Shown here: one piece after another, positions 23,406 through 34,055 of the stretch | How positions within the stretch are numbered: position 1 is the stretch's first letter | Layout: the number at the start of each line of letters is the position of its first letter | Assembly (NCBI RefSeq): GCF_014204945.1 | Contig: NZ_JACHMN010000001.1 | Location: 930,001 to 994,000 of the forward strand | DNA length: 64,000 nucleotides | Direction of reading: 5' to 3' | Origin: Allocatelliglobosispora scoriae | GTDB lineage: Bacteria > Actinomycetota > Actinomycetes > Mycobacteriales > Micromonosporaceae | The notes under the pieces: model-generated | Told to the model about the DNA's origin: nothing | What the model saw: the letters and a program-made list of their open reading frames with translations, nothing else | Database searches by the model: none | Translations under genes and position numbers: made by a program

Positions 23406-26026
23406 GGTCTGCGGATGTGCGCCGGGTCGGGCCGGGCACTGGCCCGGACGGTGATCGCGGTCGCGAGCGCGAGGCTCGCCACCATGGTGGCGACCACGGC
23501 TGCGAGATAGCGCCACGCGACCGTCGGCTGGTCCGGCGGCGGATCGAAGACGCCCGTCAGCACGCTGAGGAGCATCCCGGTCACGGCCGTCGCGATGAGT
23601 GCCCCGAGGGTGAGCGCGAGGATCCCCACAGTGGCGGACTCCGCCGCCACAAAACCGGTGAGCTGCCTGCGGTCGGCTCCGAGCAGCGCCGCGAGGGTGA
23701 AGGTACGGCGCCGTTCGGCGAGCGTGAGCGCGAGCAGCAGGCCACTGGCGGTGGCGGCGAGGAGCAACGCCAGGACCAGTTCGATCCGGGTGAGTCCGGC
23801 GAGGTCGACGGCTGTGAGGCTGGACCCGATGGCAGTGGTCGCCGAGCCGATGTCGGTGACCGTCGCCGCCGCGCCGAGCCGCTGCCGGACCGCTGCGGCT
23901 ACCTGCGCCGGATCGGTGCCGTCGGTGGTGACCAGCGCGGTGCTCGTGACCGGCGCTCCGACCGCGTGGTCGAGGTAGTCGGCGTTGGCGACGAAGAAGC
24001 TGTCGCTCGGGGCCGTCGGGAACTCCTTGACGATCCCCACGTAGTGGAAGGCTGCGGCGACCGGCCGACCGCCGGTGTTGACCCGCAGGGTGATCGTGTC
24101 GCCCGGCTGGAGCTGGTAGTCGATGACGGTCTCCGCGGCGACGAGGATGCCGTCGGGCTGGGCGGCGAGCTGCCGCATGAGCTCGGCCGCGGTGCCGCCC
24201 TCGAACCATCCGTCCTGCAGCCCGGTCGTGCCGATGGTCGCGGGCCGTACACCGTAGAGGTCCTGTAGGTCGGCACCGATGTAGGCGTACCGGTGCTGGA
24301 GGGGCTCGATGTGGGTGACGCCCGCTATCGCCGCCAGATCGGCCGGGCCGGTCGTGGTGACGGTGACATCGGCCCCGTTGGTGAGGCGGGCGTCGACGGC
24401 GGCCTGCGCTCGGTAGGTGGCGTTGAAGGTGGCGGTGGTGGCGGCGAACGCCAGGGTCAACGCGAGCACCGTGACGGTCTGGGCGATCAGGTGGCGTTGC
24501 CGCGTCAGGGTCGCGGTCGCCGTCGAGGCGAGGCGGCCCGTGATCAGGCGCAGCAGTGCGGTGAGGACAGGCGCGCCAACGGTCAGCATCCAGATCGTCA
24601 GCCAGTAGGCGCTGAGCCCGGCGGTGATCCACAACAGGGCCGGTGCGGCGAACGCCCAATAGTCGATCGAGATCGAGGCGACTCCTTCCGGCGCCAGGAC
24701 CAGGGCGTAGCCGGTGCTCTGGGTGCTGCGCCAGATCGCGAAGCTGATCACGGCCAGGATCAGGATCCAGACCGGGTGGGCGCGGCGGACCGGCGCGGCC
24801 GCGGTGGTCCGAGCGGCCCGCACGGTATCGGAGCGCAGCTGCGACCAGACGGGCCAGGCCACGGTGGCCACGGCGATGAGCAGCCCGGCGCCGAACGCTG
24901 CCGCCGCCCAGACCGCAGCAGTCGCGGGGGTGGCGCCGAAGGACGCCGAGCCGAACTCCAGGCGGCCGATCCCGGCGGCGGCCCCGAGCCCTGCCGCGCC
25001 GCCGACGAATCCGACGAGGCCCGCTTCGGCGAGGACCAGCCGCAGCAACGCGCCGGTGGTGGCGCCCCGCGTACGCGCCAAGGCGTGGTCCCGGCGGCGA
25101 CGCGCGGCTCCGGTGGCCGCCACAATGCTGGTGACGGCTGCGGCGAGGAGCGCTCCGGGCAGCCCGAGGAACACGAACAGGACCGTGGCGTAGGCAGCGT
25201 CCTTGCGGGCGGCGTCGAGGGTCGCGGCGAGATTGTCGCCGACCTGCCCATCGCCGGCGAGGACCGCGTCGAGGTGGTGGGCGGCGGCGGTCTCGACCGT
25301 GTAGGCGGCGGCCGGTGCGGCGGGGAGCAGATCGGCCCGGGCGATGTGGATCTGGACGCTGAGCAGCTCCGGATGGGTGGCCGCCAGCTGCGCGGTAAGG
25401 TCGCGGAAAGTCGTCGCGGGCAGCAGCAGCACGTTGTCCGGTGGCGCGGAAGGCTGAGCACCCGGCGGCCCGCCGACCACTTGGAACAGGGAGTTCGCCT
25501 GCGGCATGTCGACGACACCGCTGACGGTGACGCTGAAGGGGGGCAGCTGCGGCCGGGCGATGGTGATCGTGCTGCCCGGTGCGGCATGGAGGTTGGCTGC
25601 GGTCTGCTGCGCGATCAGGACGCCGCCGTCCGCTCCGTCGAGAGTGCGGAACTGGCCGGGGAACCGGTCGCGATAGCCGTCGGGAAGTCCGAGCACCACC
25701 GCGGCGCCGGTGGTGTGGCGCGCACCGTTGTGGCTGCTCGCCAGCCCTGTGGGCAGTCGGACGAATCCGACCGGCAGCGCCGTGTCCGTTCCCGCTTCGG
25801 CCATCGCCGCGGCGGCCACCGCCGCCGGATCGGCGCCAGGCGCGACCTGGATCTGCCAGTCGACGGCGACGCGGGCGGTGGCGCGGGCGGTCATGGTCGC
25901 CTGCGACGCGGCCAGGAACACTCCCAGCGACCCCAGCAGCGCGACGGCGGCGGCGACACCTGCCACGGCGCCGCCCATCCGGCCGGTTCGTCGGCGTACG
26001 AGTCCGCTGAGCCACAGGATGGTCAT
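23402..26026 (-). CDS. Large FtsX-family ABC permease
   Basis: This 874-residue permease has an N-terminal helix (GGAVAGVAAAVALLGSLGVFLAA), a long extracytoplasmic domain, and a first FtsX helical block near 290-450 with a TRGATTGALLRLVLAE coupling loop. A central hydrophobic region, a second extracytoplasmic domain and a C-terminal FtsX block (ALLGADRRQLTGFVAAE, then VVATMVASLALATAI) follow. The ATG at 26026 overlaps the upstream ATPase stop by 4 bases, which fixes the start. The layout suits a Bce/Mac-like machine acting on envelope-active peptides. It ends an operon with a lipoprotein and two ATPases. Confidence 0.88.
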   Translation of the reverse strand: MTILWLSGLVRRRTGRMGGAVAGVAAAVALLGSLGVFLAASQATMTARATARVAVDWQIQVAPGADPAAVAAAAMAEAGTDTALPVGFVRLPTGLASSHNGARHTTGAAVVLGLPDGYRDRFPGQFRTLDGADGGVLIAQQTAANLHAAPGSTITIARPQLPPFSVTVSGVVDMPQANSLFQVVGGPPGAQPSAPPDNVLLLPATTFRDLTAQLAATHPELLSVQIHIARADLLPAAPAAAYTVETAAAHHLDAVLAGDGQVGDNLAATLDAARKDAAYATVLFVFLGLPGALLAAAVTSIVAATGAARRRRDHALARTRGATTGALLRLVLAEAGLVGFVGGAAGLGAAAGIGRLEFGSASFGATPATAAVWAAAAFGAGLLIAVATVAWPVWSQLRSDTVRAARTTAAAPVRRAHPVWILILAVISFAIWRSTQSTGYALVLAPEGVASISIDYWAFAAPALLWITAGLSAYWLTIWMLTVGAPVLTALLRLITGRLASTATATLTRQRHLIAQTVTVLALTLAFAATTATFNATYRAQAAVDARLTNGADVTVTTTGPADLAAIAGVTHIEPLQHRYAYIGADLQDLYGVRPATIGTTGLQDGWFEGGTAAELMRQLAAQPDGILVAAETVIDYQLQPGDTITLRVNTGGRPVAAAFHYVGIVKEFPTAPSDSFFVANADYLDHAVGAPVTSTALVTTDGTDPAQVAAAVRQRLGAAATVTDIGSATTAIGSSLTAVDLAGLTRIELVLALLLAATASGLLLALTLAERRRTFTLAALLGADRRQLTGFVAAESATVGILALTLGALIATAVTGMLLSVLTGVFDPPPDQPTVAWRYLAAVVATMVASLALATAITVRASARPDPAHIRRP

Positions 26027-26718
26027 TCGTCTTCTCCGGTGTCGAGGTGGCGCGGTCGGGTCCGCAGGACGCCGTCGCGCATGCGCCACCGAATGGCGAG
26101 CCTCGCGGCTATCTCCTTGTCATGAGTGGCGACGAGAAGCGCGGCGCCCGTGCTGGTGGCGGCACCGATCAGTGCGGTGACCACCTGCTCGGCGGTGTCG
26201 TGGTCGAGTTGGCCGGTGGGTTCGTCGGCGAGGATCAGCCGGGGGCGCATCGCCAGAGCCCGGGCTGTGGCGACCCGTTGCGCCTGGCCCCCGGAGAGCT
26301 CGGCGGGCATCCGCGCGGCGAGCCCGGCCAGACCCAACTTGTCCAGGGCGCCGAGGGCCGAGGCCCGGGCATCGTCGGGTGCGGTCCCGGCCAGCAGGAG
26401 CGGCAACTGCACGTTCTGCACGACGTCGAGGGAGTCGAGCAGGCTCGGCGCCTGGAAGACGATCGCGGCCAGAGTCCGGTCACGGCGTGGATCGCCGCCG
26501 AGGTCGGGCCAGGTCACCGAGCCGGAGTTCGGCGCTTGCAGGCCCGCGACGAGATGCAGCAGGGTCGACTTGCCCGAACCCGACGGGCCGGTGACGGCGA
26601 TGTGCTGTCCGGCGCGGATGGCGCAGGTCGCTTCGTGGACAGCCCGGACAGGACCGAACCAGCAGCTGGCGCGGGCGGCGGCGAACAGAGTGGCAGTGCC
26701 GACCGGATTCGCAGTCAT
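26023..26718 (-). CDS. ABC transporter ATPase (second of two)
   Basis: This 231-residue ATPase has Walker [11 protein letters not shown]-loop [14 protein letters not shown], signature [15 protein letters not shown], Walker [13 protein letters not shown] and H-loop VATHD. It overlaps its neighbours by 4 bases on both sides, so it is translationally coupled to the first ATPase and to the permease. With only one permease gene in the operon, the two ATPases may form a heterodimer, an inference from the gene count. Confidence 0.92.
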   Translation of the reverse strand: MTANPVGTATLFAAARASCWFGPVRAVHEATCAIRAGQHIAVTGPSGSGKSTLLHLVAGLQAPNSGSVTWPDLGGDPRRDRTLAAIVFQAPSLLDSLDVVQNVQLPLLLAGTAPDDARASALGALDKLGLAGLAARMPAELSGGQAQRVATARALAMRPRLILADEPTGQLDHDTAEQVVTALIGAATSTGAALLVATHDKEIAARLAIRWRMRDGVLRTRPRHLDTGEDE

Positions 26719-27410
26719 CCCGGCACCTGGCCGTCTGCCACGATCTGCCCGTCGCGCAGCCGGATCACCCGGTCGCAGACTGCCAGGACCCGCGGGCTGT
26801 GGCTGGCCAGCACGATTGCGGTTCCGGCCGCCGCCTGGGCGGCGAGCAGGTCGAGGATCTGCTGCTCGGCGTCGGCGTCGAGTTCGGCGGTGGGTTCGTC
26901 GGCGATGAGCAGCGGCGGGTCGTTGACGAGGGCGACCGCCAGTCCGGCCCGGGCGGCCTGGCCGCCGGAGAGCGCGGCCGGCAGAACATCGGCCAAGCCG
27001 CCCGCGCCGACCGCCTCCAGCCGCTCGGCGAGGTCGAACCTCGTCCGGTGCCCGGCGAGGCCGTGCGCGAATCGCAGGTTCTGTGCCACGGTCAGGTGGT
27101 CGAGCAGGTTGCCGTACTGGTAGAGCATGCCGATGCTGGTGGCCCGGATGCGGGCGCGTTCCTCCTCCGGCCGGTGGCTGACCGGATGCCCGGCGACGCG
27201 GACGGTCCCGCCGTCCGGCTCGTCGAGGCCGGCCAGCAGGGACAGCAGGGTGGACTTCCCCGACCCGGAGGGGCCGGCCACGGCGACGCGCTCCCCCGCT
27301 CGCACGGTCAGCGAGACCCCGGCGACGGCGAGCGTCTCCTCGCCGGATGCGCGGAAGAAGCGGAAGAGCCGGCGGGCGACGAGGACCTCGGCCGACACGG
27401 CGCCGGTCAC
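26715..27410 (-). CDS. ABC transporter ATPase (first of two)
   Basis: This 231-residue ATPase has Walker [11 protein letters not shown]-loop [14 protein letters not shown], signature [15 protein letters not shown], Walker [13 protein letters not shown] and H-loop LASHSP. The H-loop histidine is kept, but its context departs from the usual THD. The signature is followed by AARAGLA instead of QQRVAIA, so it is the more divergent of the pair. The GTG at 27410 overlaps the lipoprotein stop codon (GTGA) and was preferred over a start 12 codons upstream inside that gene. Confidence 0.9.
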   Translation of the reverse strand: MTGAVSAEVLVARRLFRFFRASGEETLAVAGVSLTVRAGERVAVAGPSGSGKSTLLSLLAGLDEPDGGTVRVAGHPVSHRPEEERARIRATSIGMLYQYGNLLDHLTVAQNLRFAHGLAGHRTRFDLAERLEAVGAGGLADVLPAALSGGQAARAGLAVALVNDPPLLIADEPTAELDADAEQQILDLLAAQAAAGTAIVLASHSPRVLAVCDRVIRLRDGQIVADGQVPG

Positions 27411-27967
27411 GGCGCCCAGGCCAGGGAGTCGGTGACGGTCCGCCACGGGTCGACGTTGTCAGCGCCGTGCGGCCCGGAGAGCGTGACTGTCACCAGGAGG
27501 CCGGCGTGGAAGAACTGGTACCGCTCGACGTCATCGTTGATGATCTTGCCGGTGACGGCGTCGGCCGGTGCGTCGATCCGGTAGGTGGCGAGCACCGCGG
27601 GGCCGGCCGGGCGGGCCACGGTCGACACCGCGCCCTCGGCGTACCCCGGCGAGGTCTTGATCGCGGCCAGGCCGGCCCGGGCCGTCGTCTCGTCCGGCGC
27701 CGCTGCGGCGGCCTTGGACTCCAACAGGATCGTGTTCAGCTTGTCCGTGAAGCTCACCGCGCCGTCCGCGCGCTGCGTGCTGGTCCAGCCCTCGGGGATC
27801 TTGACGTTGTAACCGCCCTGCGGCGGCGCATAGAGCACGAAGACCTGGTCGTCGGGGATGTCACCGATCGAGTTCGGCTCGCCCCCGCCGCCGCCGGAGG
27901 TGCCGCATCCCGCAGTCACCGCCGCCATCAGCAGCACCCAGAGCAGCCCGATCCTGTATCTCCTCAT
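27407..27967 (-). CDS. Lipoprotein of the ABC operon
   Basis: This 186-residue exported lipoprotein has the signal sequence RRYRIGLLWVLLMAAVTAGC|GTS, a lipobox with a Gly/Ser-rich linker. The mature domain (GYNVKIPEGWTSTQRADGAVSFTDKLNTILLES, ending WRTVTDSLAW) resembles the PsbP/DUF1795-like fold of small actinobacterial lipoproteins. It heads the operon of two ATPases and an FtsX permease and overlaps the next gene by 4 bases. A GGAGG site 9 bases upstream supports ATG 27967. It could be the transporter's substrate- or signal-capturing component. Confidence 0.82.
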   Translation of the reverse strand: MRRYRIGLLWVLLMAAVTAGCGTSGGGGGEPNSIGDIPDDQVFVLYAPPQGGYNVKIPEGWTSTQRADGAVSFTDKLNTILLESKAAAAAPDETTARAGLAAIKTSPGYAEGAVSTVARPAGPAVLATYRIDAPADAVTGKIINDDVERYQFFHAGLLVTVTLSGPHGADNVDPWRTVTDSLAWAP

Positions 27968-28048
27968 CACACGTGTCCTCCGCTGCGCGACCGCACCGGT
28001 CCGGCGGTCGATGGGCAGCGACGTTAGGCGCCGGGAACTGAGACACAC

Positions 28049-28076
28049 CTGAAGAGACTTCTCAGCCGGCCTTCAG
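28049..28076. promoter_or_regulatory. Inverted-repeat cluster between divergent ABC and two-component genes
   Basis: CTGAAG at 28049-28054 is matched by CTTCAG at 28071-28076, with CTTCTCAG (28058-28065) forming an imperfect palindrome with the first arm. This lies in the 130-bp divergent region and is a reasonable binding site for the OmpR-type regulator at 29527. The evidence is only symmetry and position. Confidence 0.4.
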
Positions 28077-28099
28077 CTGCGAAGACCTACGCTGCTGAA

Positions 28100-29539
28100 A
28101 TGACGTACAGCTCCGAGCGCCTGCAGCGTTCCTGGCGGTCCCGGCTGGGCGGGGTGCGCGTGCGGTCCGCCCTCGCCGCCGCCGGAATCGTCGCCGCTGC
28201 GGTCGGACTCGCCGGGCTGGCCCTGGTCTACACGGCCGAGACCACCCTGACCGGCAACATCGACGCTGCGGCATCGCAGCGGGCCGGGCAGGTCGTCGCC
28301 GCCATCAAGGCAGGCGACCCGACCCGGCTGGCCCAGACGCTGCGCACCAGCGCCGGAGACCAGACGATCGTCCAGATCATCAACCCCGCCGGCGAGGTCG
28401 TCGCGTCCTCCGCGGTGCTCGCCGGGCAGCGCCCGATCACCGCGATGCGCCCTGCGGCGGGTGCCAGCCAGTGGGAACAGCGCCTGCTCTCCCCCGACAG
28501 CGAGGACCCGTTCCGCATCGTCGCCACCGGTGTCGAGACCGACAGCAGCGCCCGCGTGGTCGTGGTCGCCCAGTCGGTGAGCCCGGTCAACGAGAGCATC
28601 GAGGTGATCACCCGATGGGTGATCGTCGCGATGCCGCTGCTCGCGCTGGTCGTAGGCCTCGCCACCTATGTCTTTGTCGGGCGGTCGCTGCGGCCGGTCG
28701 AGGCGATCCGGCGACGGGTCGCCACGATCACCGGCCGCGACCTCGATGCCCGGGTCCCCGTCCCGTCGGCCCGCGACGAGGTCGCGGCGCTGGCCGAGAC
28801 GATGAACGAGATGCTCGACCGGCTCCAGGCCGCCGCCGACACCCAGCGGCGGTTCGTCGCCGACGCCAGCCACGAGCTGCGCAGCCCGCTCACCACCCTG
28901 CAGGTCGGCCTGGACCTGCTGGCCGGCTCCGCCGACACGTCGCGGCCCCAGATCCAGCGCATGCAGGCCGAGACAGAACGGCTCAGCCGCCTCGTCGCCG
29001 ATCTGCTGCTGCTCGCCCGCGTCGACGAGTACGGGCTCACCCTGCGCCGCAACGACGTCGACCTCGACGACTTGGCCTACGCCCATCGGGACCGCATCCA
29101 CGAACAGCACCCGCAACTGCGGATCAACGCCGAGATCGAGCCGGTCCGCGTACCCGGCGACGTGCACCAGCTCGACCGCGCCATCCGCAACCTCTGCGAC
29201 AACGCGGCCCGACACGCCCGCCATGAGATCAACCTGACAGTACGCGCCGACGGCGGCACGGCTCACGTGATCGTCGCCGACGACGGGCCCGGCATCGACC
29301 CGGCCGACCGCGAGCGGGTCTTCGACCGGTTCACGCGCCTGGACGACAGCCGGGCGCGTACCGACGGTGGCGCCGGGCTCGGCCTGCCCATCACCAGGGA
29401 GATCGTCAACAGCCACGGCGGCAGCGTGGTGGCCGAGACCTTCGCCGACAGCGGTGTGGCACTCCACATCCGCCTGCCCCTCGACCCCGACAAGGCGCCC
29501 GGGACCGGGATCGCCGTGGAGGAACCATGCGGATCCTGA
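28100..29539 (+). CDS. HAMP-containing sensor histidine kinase
   Basis: This 479-residue membrane kinase has a first helix (about 24-45), an extracytoplasmic sensor of about 120 residues and a second helix (about 171-194). A HAMP domain follows, then HisKA with FVADASHELRSPLTTL (H258) and HATPase with N box IRNLCDNAARHA, VADDGPGI and GAGLGLPITREIV. It should sense an envelope signal and phosphorylate the OmpR-type regulator whose start codon lies inside its last codons. It diverges from the lipoprotein/ABC operon, the standard layout of a transporter controlled by its own two-component system. Confidence 0.93.
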   Translation: MTYSSERLQRSWRSRLGGVRVRSALAAAGIVAAAVGLAGLALVYTAETTLTGNIDAAASQRAGQVVAAIKAGDPTRLAQTLRTSAGDQTIVQIINPAGEVVASSAVLAGQRPITAMRPAAGASQWEQRLLSPDSEDPFRIVATGVETDSSARVVVVAQSVSPVNESIEVITRWVIVAMPLLALVVGLATYVFVGRSLRPVEAIRRRVATITGRDLDARVPVPSARDEVAALAETMNEMLDRLQAAADTQRRFVADASHELRSPLTTLQVGLDLLAGSADTSRPQIQRMQAETERLSRLVADLLLLARVDEYGLTLRRNDVDLDDLAYAHRDRIHEQHPQLRINAEIEPVRVPGDVHQLDRAIRNLCDNAARHARHEINLTVRADGGTAHVIVADDGPGIDPADRERVFDRFTRLDDSRARTDGGAGLGLPITREIVNSHGGSVVAETFADSGVALHIRLPLDPDKAPGTGIAVEEPCGS

Positions 29540-30204
29540 TAGTCGAGGACGAAGTGGGGCTCGCCGAGACGATCCGCGACGGGCTCGTCGGCGAGGGCTT
29601 CGCCGTGGACCTGATGCACACCGGGCCCGACGGGCTCTGGGCCGGGACCGAGCATCCCTACGACGTGATCATGCTCGACATCATGCTGCCCGGCCTCAAC
29701 GGCTACGAGGTCTGCCGGCAGCTGCGCGCCCGGCAGGTGTGGACGCCGATCCTCATGCTCACCGCGAAGGACGGCGAGTACGACCAGGCCGACGCGCTCG
29801 ATCTGGGTGCCGACGACTACCTGACCAAGCCGTTCTCCTTCGTCATCCTGGTCGCCCGGCTGCGAGCACTGGCAAGGCGGGGTGCCCCGCAACGCCCGAC
29901 CGTTCTCACCGCCGGCGACCTTTCGCTCGATCCGGCCCGGCGCCGGGTCGCGCGGGGTGAGGTCGAGATCGCGGTCACCGCCCGGGAGTTCGCCCTGCTG
30001 GAGTTCCTGATGCGACATGCCGGCGATGTCGTGTCCAAACGGGCGCTGATCGACAACGTGTGGGACATGCACTTCGACGGGGACCACAACATCGTCGAGG
30101 TCTACATCGGGTACCTGCGCCGCAAGATCGACCAACCCTACGGCCGGGCCGCCATCGAGACGGTCCGCGGCGCGGGCTACCGGCTCGACGCCGACGGCGG
30201 ATAG
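29527..30204 (+). CDS. OmpR/PhoB-type response regulator
   Basis: This 225-residue regulator has a receiver domain (VEDE at 6-9, phosphoacceptor D51 in MLDIMLPG, LTAKD, K about 101 in YLTKPF) and a C-terminal winged helix (LLEFLMRHAGDVVSKRALIDNVWD, VEVYIGYLRRKID, VRGAGYRL). It overlaps the kinase gene by 13 bases, with GGAGGAACC immediately before the ATG. It likely binds the symmetrical sequence in the divergent region and controls the lipoprotein/ABC operon. Confidence 0.94.
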   Translation: MRILIVEDEVGLAETIRDGLVGEGFAVDLMHTGPDGLWAGTEHPYDVIMLDIMLPGLNGYEVCRQLRARQVWTPILMLTAKDGEYDQADALDLGADDYLTKPFSFVILVARLRALARRGAPQRPTVLTAGDLSLDPARRRVARGEVEIAVTAREFALLEFLMRHAGDVVSKRALIDNVWDMHFDGDHNIVEVYIGYLRRKIDQPYGRAAIETVRGAGYRLDADGG

Positions 30205-30238
30205 GAACCGTCCGGGTTCAGCCGCGTCTCAGGCACGA

Positions 30239-31099
30239 GTGCGAACAATCGCCGCCGTGACCATCAATCCGCCGCGGGGCGACACCACCGCCGAGCGCTC
30301 CACACTGTGGAACAAGGTTCCCGAGATCACCGTCTACTTCTGGATCGTGAAGATCCTCTCCACGACGGTGGGCGAGACGGCAGCCGACTTCCTCAACACC
30401 AACCTCCACCTCGGCCTGACCGGCACCAGCCTCGTCATGGCCGCGCTGCTCGCCGCAGCCCTCATCGCCCAGATCCGGGCGCGGACCTACGTGCCGGCGC
30501 TCTACTGGCTGGTGGTGGTGCTGGTCAGCATCGTCGGCACGCTCCTGACCGACAACCTCGTCGACAACTTCGGCGTCCCGCTGGAGGCCGCCACCGGCGT
30601 CTTCGCCGTCGCGCTCGCGGCGATCTTCGCCGCCTGGTACGCCAGCGAACGGACTCTGTCGATCACGGCGATCACCACGACCCGCCGTGAGGGGTTCTAC
30701 TGGCTGGCGATCCTGCTCACCTTTGCCCTCGGCACCGCCGCCGGCGACCTCGCCGCCGAAGGGCTGGGCCTCGGCTACGCCACGTCCGCACTCGTCTTCG
30801 CCGCGCTGATCGCGATCGTCGCGATCTCCCGCTATGCCCTGAAGCTGGACGTCGTGGTGGCGTTCTGGATCGCCTATATCCTGACCCGGCCGCTCGGGGC
30901 CTCGATCGGCGACTACCTGTCCCAGTCCACCGATGACGGCGGGCTGGGGCTGGGAAACGTCGCCACGAGCGCCGTCTTCCTCCTGGCGATCATCGCCACA
31001 GTCACCTACCTGGCTATCAGCGGGCGTGATGCCTTCGGTCCGGCCACGACGGCCACCGACGCCGCCCACCGGCGGGCGAAGGACAACGTCGCCAGGTAG
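30239..31099 (+). CDS. COG4705-type membrane protein
   Basis: This protein of about 286 residues has eight to nine hydrophobic segments. It contains four related blocks with a G-x-x-x-G/A-D pattern: FWIVKILSTTVGETAADFL, TLLTDNLVDNFG, FALGTAAGDLAAE and ILTRPLGASIGDYLSQ. The opening NKVPEITVYFWIVKI.TTVGET matches COG4705, a widespread membrane family without an established activity; some members have been linked to metal or small-ion effects. It starts at GTG (30239; 30257 is an alternative) 34 bp after the two-component operon, so it may be the third gene of that transcript. A strong stem-loop ends it. Confidence 0.8.
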   Translation: MRTIAAVTINPPRGDTTAERSTLWNKVPEITVYFWIVKILSTTVGETAADFLNTNLHLGLTGTSLVMAALLAAALIAQIRARTYVPALYWLVVVLVSIVGTLLTDNLVDNFGVPLEAATGVFAVALAAIFAAWYASERTLSITAITTTRREGFYWLAILLTFALGTAAGDLAAEGLGLGYATSALVFAALIAIVAISRYALKLDVVVAFWIAYILTRPLGASIGDYLSQSTDDGGLGLGNVATSAVFLLAIIATVTYLAISGRDAFGPATTATDAAHRRAKDNVAR

Positions 31100-31102
31100 G
31101 GC

Positions 31103-31153
31103 AGCGGCGCTCCGACCCGCATAGCGCACCGCCATGCGGGTCGGAGCGCCGCT
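31103..31153. terminator. Long stem-loop terminator
   Basis: A perfect 20-bp stem starts with AGCGGCGCTCC and is closed by an 11-base loop (arms 31103-31122 and 31134-31153), just after the COG4705 stop codon. It is a rho-independent-type hairpin without a T tract. Confidence 0.82.
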
Positions 31154-31244
31154 CCGCACGTCACAGCAGCGCGATCAACCCCTCATCGCTCACAGCACCA
31201 CAATTCCCAGCGCCGCGTAGGTGCGCTGGGTCCACGAGGCGACA

Positions 31245-31259
31245 CCTACACGCTGTAGG
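31245..31259. promoter_or_regulatory. Palindrome upstream of PAP2 gene
   Basis: CCTACA-CGC-TGTAGG is a perfect 15-bp palindrome 45 bp before the PAP2 start. It resembles the TACA/TGTA operators of BlaI/CopY-type repressors, although the spacer differs. No such regulator gene lies in the window. Confidence 0.45.
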
Positions 31260-31303
31260 AGTAATGTCGGCCGAAAGATCGCCCATCAAGGAAGGCGAGG
31301 CAT

Positions 31304-32053
31304 ATGCCGAACTGGTCGCCTCAGCCTGCCCCGGGCACGCGTCCGCCGTGGATCCCCATCGCGTCGGGGACCGCGTTCCTGGCGCTCGCCATCACGGTCG
31401 CCCTCCACGTCGACGTGCCGCACCGCCTCGACACTGCGGTCAGCCTCGCGGCCTACCGTTTCGCCGGCGCCCATCCCGCCTGGCTGACGACGATGGCGGT
31501 CGCGACCCGAGCCGGCGAGGCCGCGATCGTCATCCCTGTCGCCGCCCTCGCCGTCGCCCTACTGGCGCGGCGGCGGCACTGGCACTCGGTCATCGTCATC
31601 AGCGCCAGCCTGATCACGATCCCGGCCGTCAGATTCGGGATCAGCGTCGCCTTCCACCGGGCGCGCCCGCAGGATCTGCTGTCGACGGCCCACGGGTGGG
31701 CCTTCCCCTCCGGCCACACCACCACCGCCGCCGTGGCCGCACTGGTAACCGCGTATGTCGCATGGCCCTACGCCTGCCGGGCCTGGCACCGCGGCGCGAT
31801 CGCCGCCGCCGCCGCGGCGTGGGCGATCACCGTGGCGGTCAGCCGGGTCGCCCTGGTCGTGCGCTGGCCGTCCGACGTGGTCGGCGGGTTGCTGCTCGCG
31901 ACGGCGCTCGTCTCCCTGATCGTCTGGCTCACGACTGCCTTCGGACCGCCACGCGATCGGCCCGTCCGCCGAATCGACCCGACACCGCAGCATCAGCCGT
32001 CCGACCCCGCACCACCGAGTCCGCGCCGTTCATCGACTCCGGAGACGACCTGA
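31304..32053 (+). CDS. PAP2-like membrane protein with altered catalytic residues
   Basis: This 249-residue membrane protein has the PAP2 fold: six hydrophobic segments, RARP (119-122), FPSGHTTTAA (134-143) and SRVALVVRWPSD (180-191). In the third motif the histidine nucleophile, expected eight positions into SR-x5-H-x3-D, is arginine (R187, codon CGC). The lysine of motif one is also not conserved. It may therefore be inactive as a phosphatase, binding lipid phosphates or having changed function. A Pro-rich basic tail follows the last helix. GGAAGGCGAGG precedes ATG 31304. Confidence 0.86.
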   Translation: MPNWSPQPAPGTRPPWIPIASGTAFLALAITVALHVDVPHRLDTAVSLAAYRFAGAHPAWLTTMAVATRAGEAAIVIPVAALAVALLARRRHWHSVIVISASLITIPAVRFGISVAFHRARPQDLLSTAHGWAFPSGHTTTAAVAALVTAYVAWPYACRAWHRGAIAAAAAAWAITVAVSRVALVVRWPSDVVGGLLLATALVSLIVWLTTAFGPPRDRPVRRIDPTPQHQPSDPAPPSPRRSSTPETT

Positions 32054-32275
32054 TCGCCCACCATGGCACGGCCGTCGACGATCATTCGCCGAACGGGCTC
32101 GCCGTGGTGACGGCGATGGCCATGGCACATTCGGTCACGGCATAGAAGGCACCCACGCAGACCGCGTACGGACGCCACAATTTCATCGTCACCGCAGCGT
32201 CGGGGTCCTGATGCGAAGAGATTCCAAGGGAGCGTTAGGCTCCGTGACCACATGGGCCAGAGGCCGGACCCTACT

Positions 32276-32324
32276 GATGAGCCGGAACCACAGAGGTGGT
32301 CCACCTCTGTGGTTCCGGCTCATC
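32276..32324. terminator. 24-bp perfect inverted repeat, probable bidirectional terminator
   Basis: Arms 32276-32299 and 32301-32324 are exact complements around a single central base, giving one of the strongest hairpins in the window (starts GATGAGCCGGAACC). It lies 20 bp past the argG stop codon on the minus strand and could also stop transcription from the PAP2 gene. Confidence 0.85.
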
Positions 32325-32343
32325 GGTTACGGAGTTGTTCGCG

Positions 32344-33833
<1,490 letters not shown>

Positions 33834-34055
33834 TTCGCCGCGTTGACCTCCACGCCAACGGGTGACAGGCCGGATGGCGGACGACCCCCGCGGCCCGCTT
33901 ACTTGATTCCGCAATTCGTACAGCTGTACGATCCACTGATGTCGGCGGAGAGCGGACAAGACATGGTCGAGCACCGGGCTTTCACCACTGCGCACCGACT
34001 GAGCACCGAACTCAGTACGCGGTGGGCGCGCGTCAACCCCGGCCGGCCGGTAGGG

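Noticed and set aside
24293-26125. 610-codon plus-strand open frame opposite the large permease
   Set aside because: Low-complexity G/R/Q/D-rich translation with no motif; the minus strand encodes an obvious FtsX permease with coupled neighbours.
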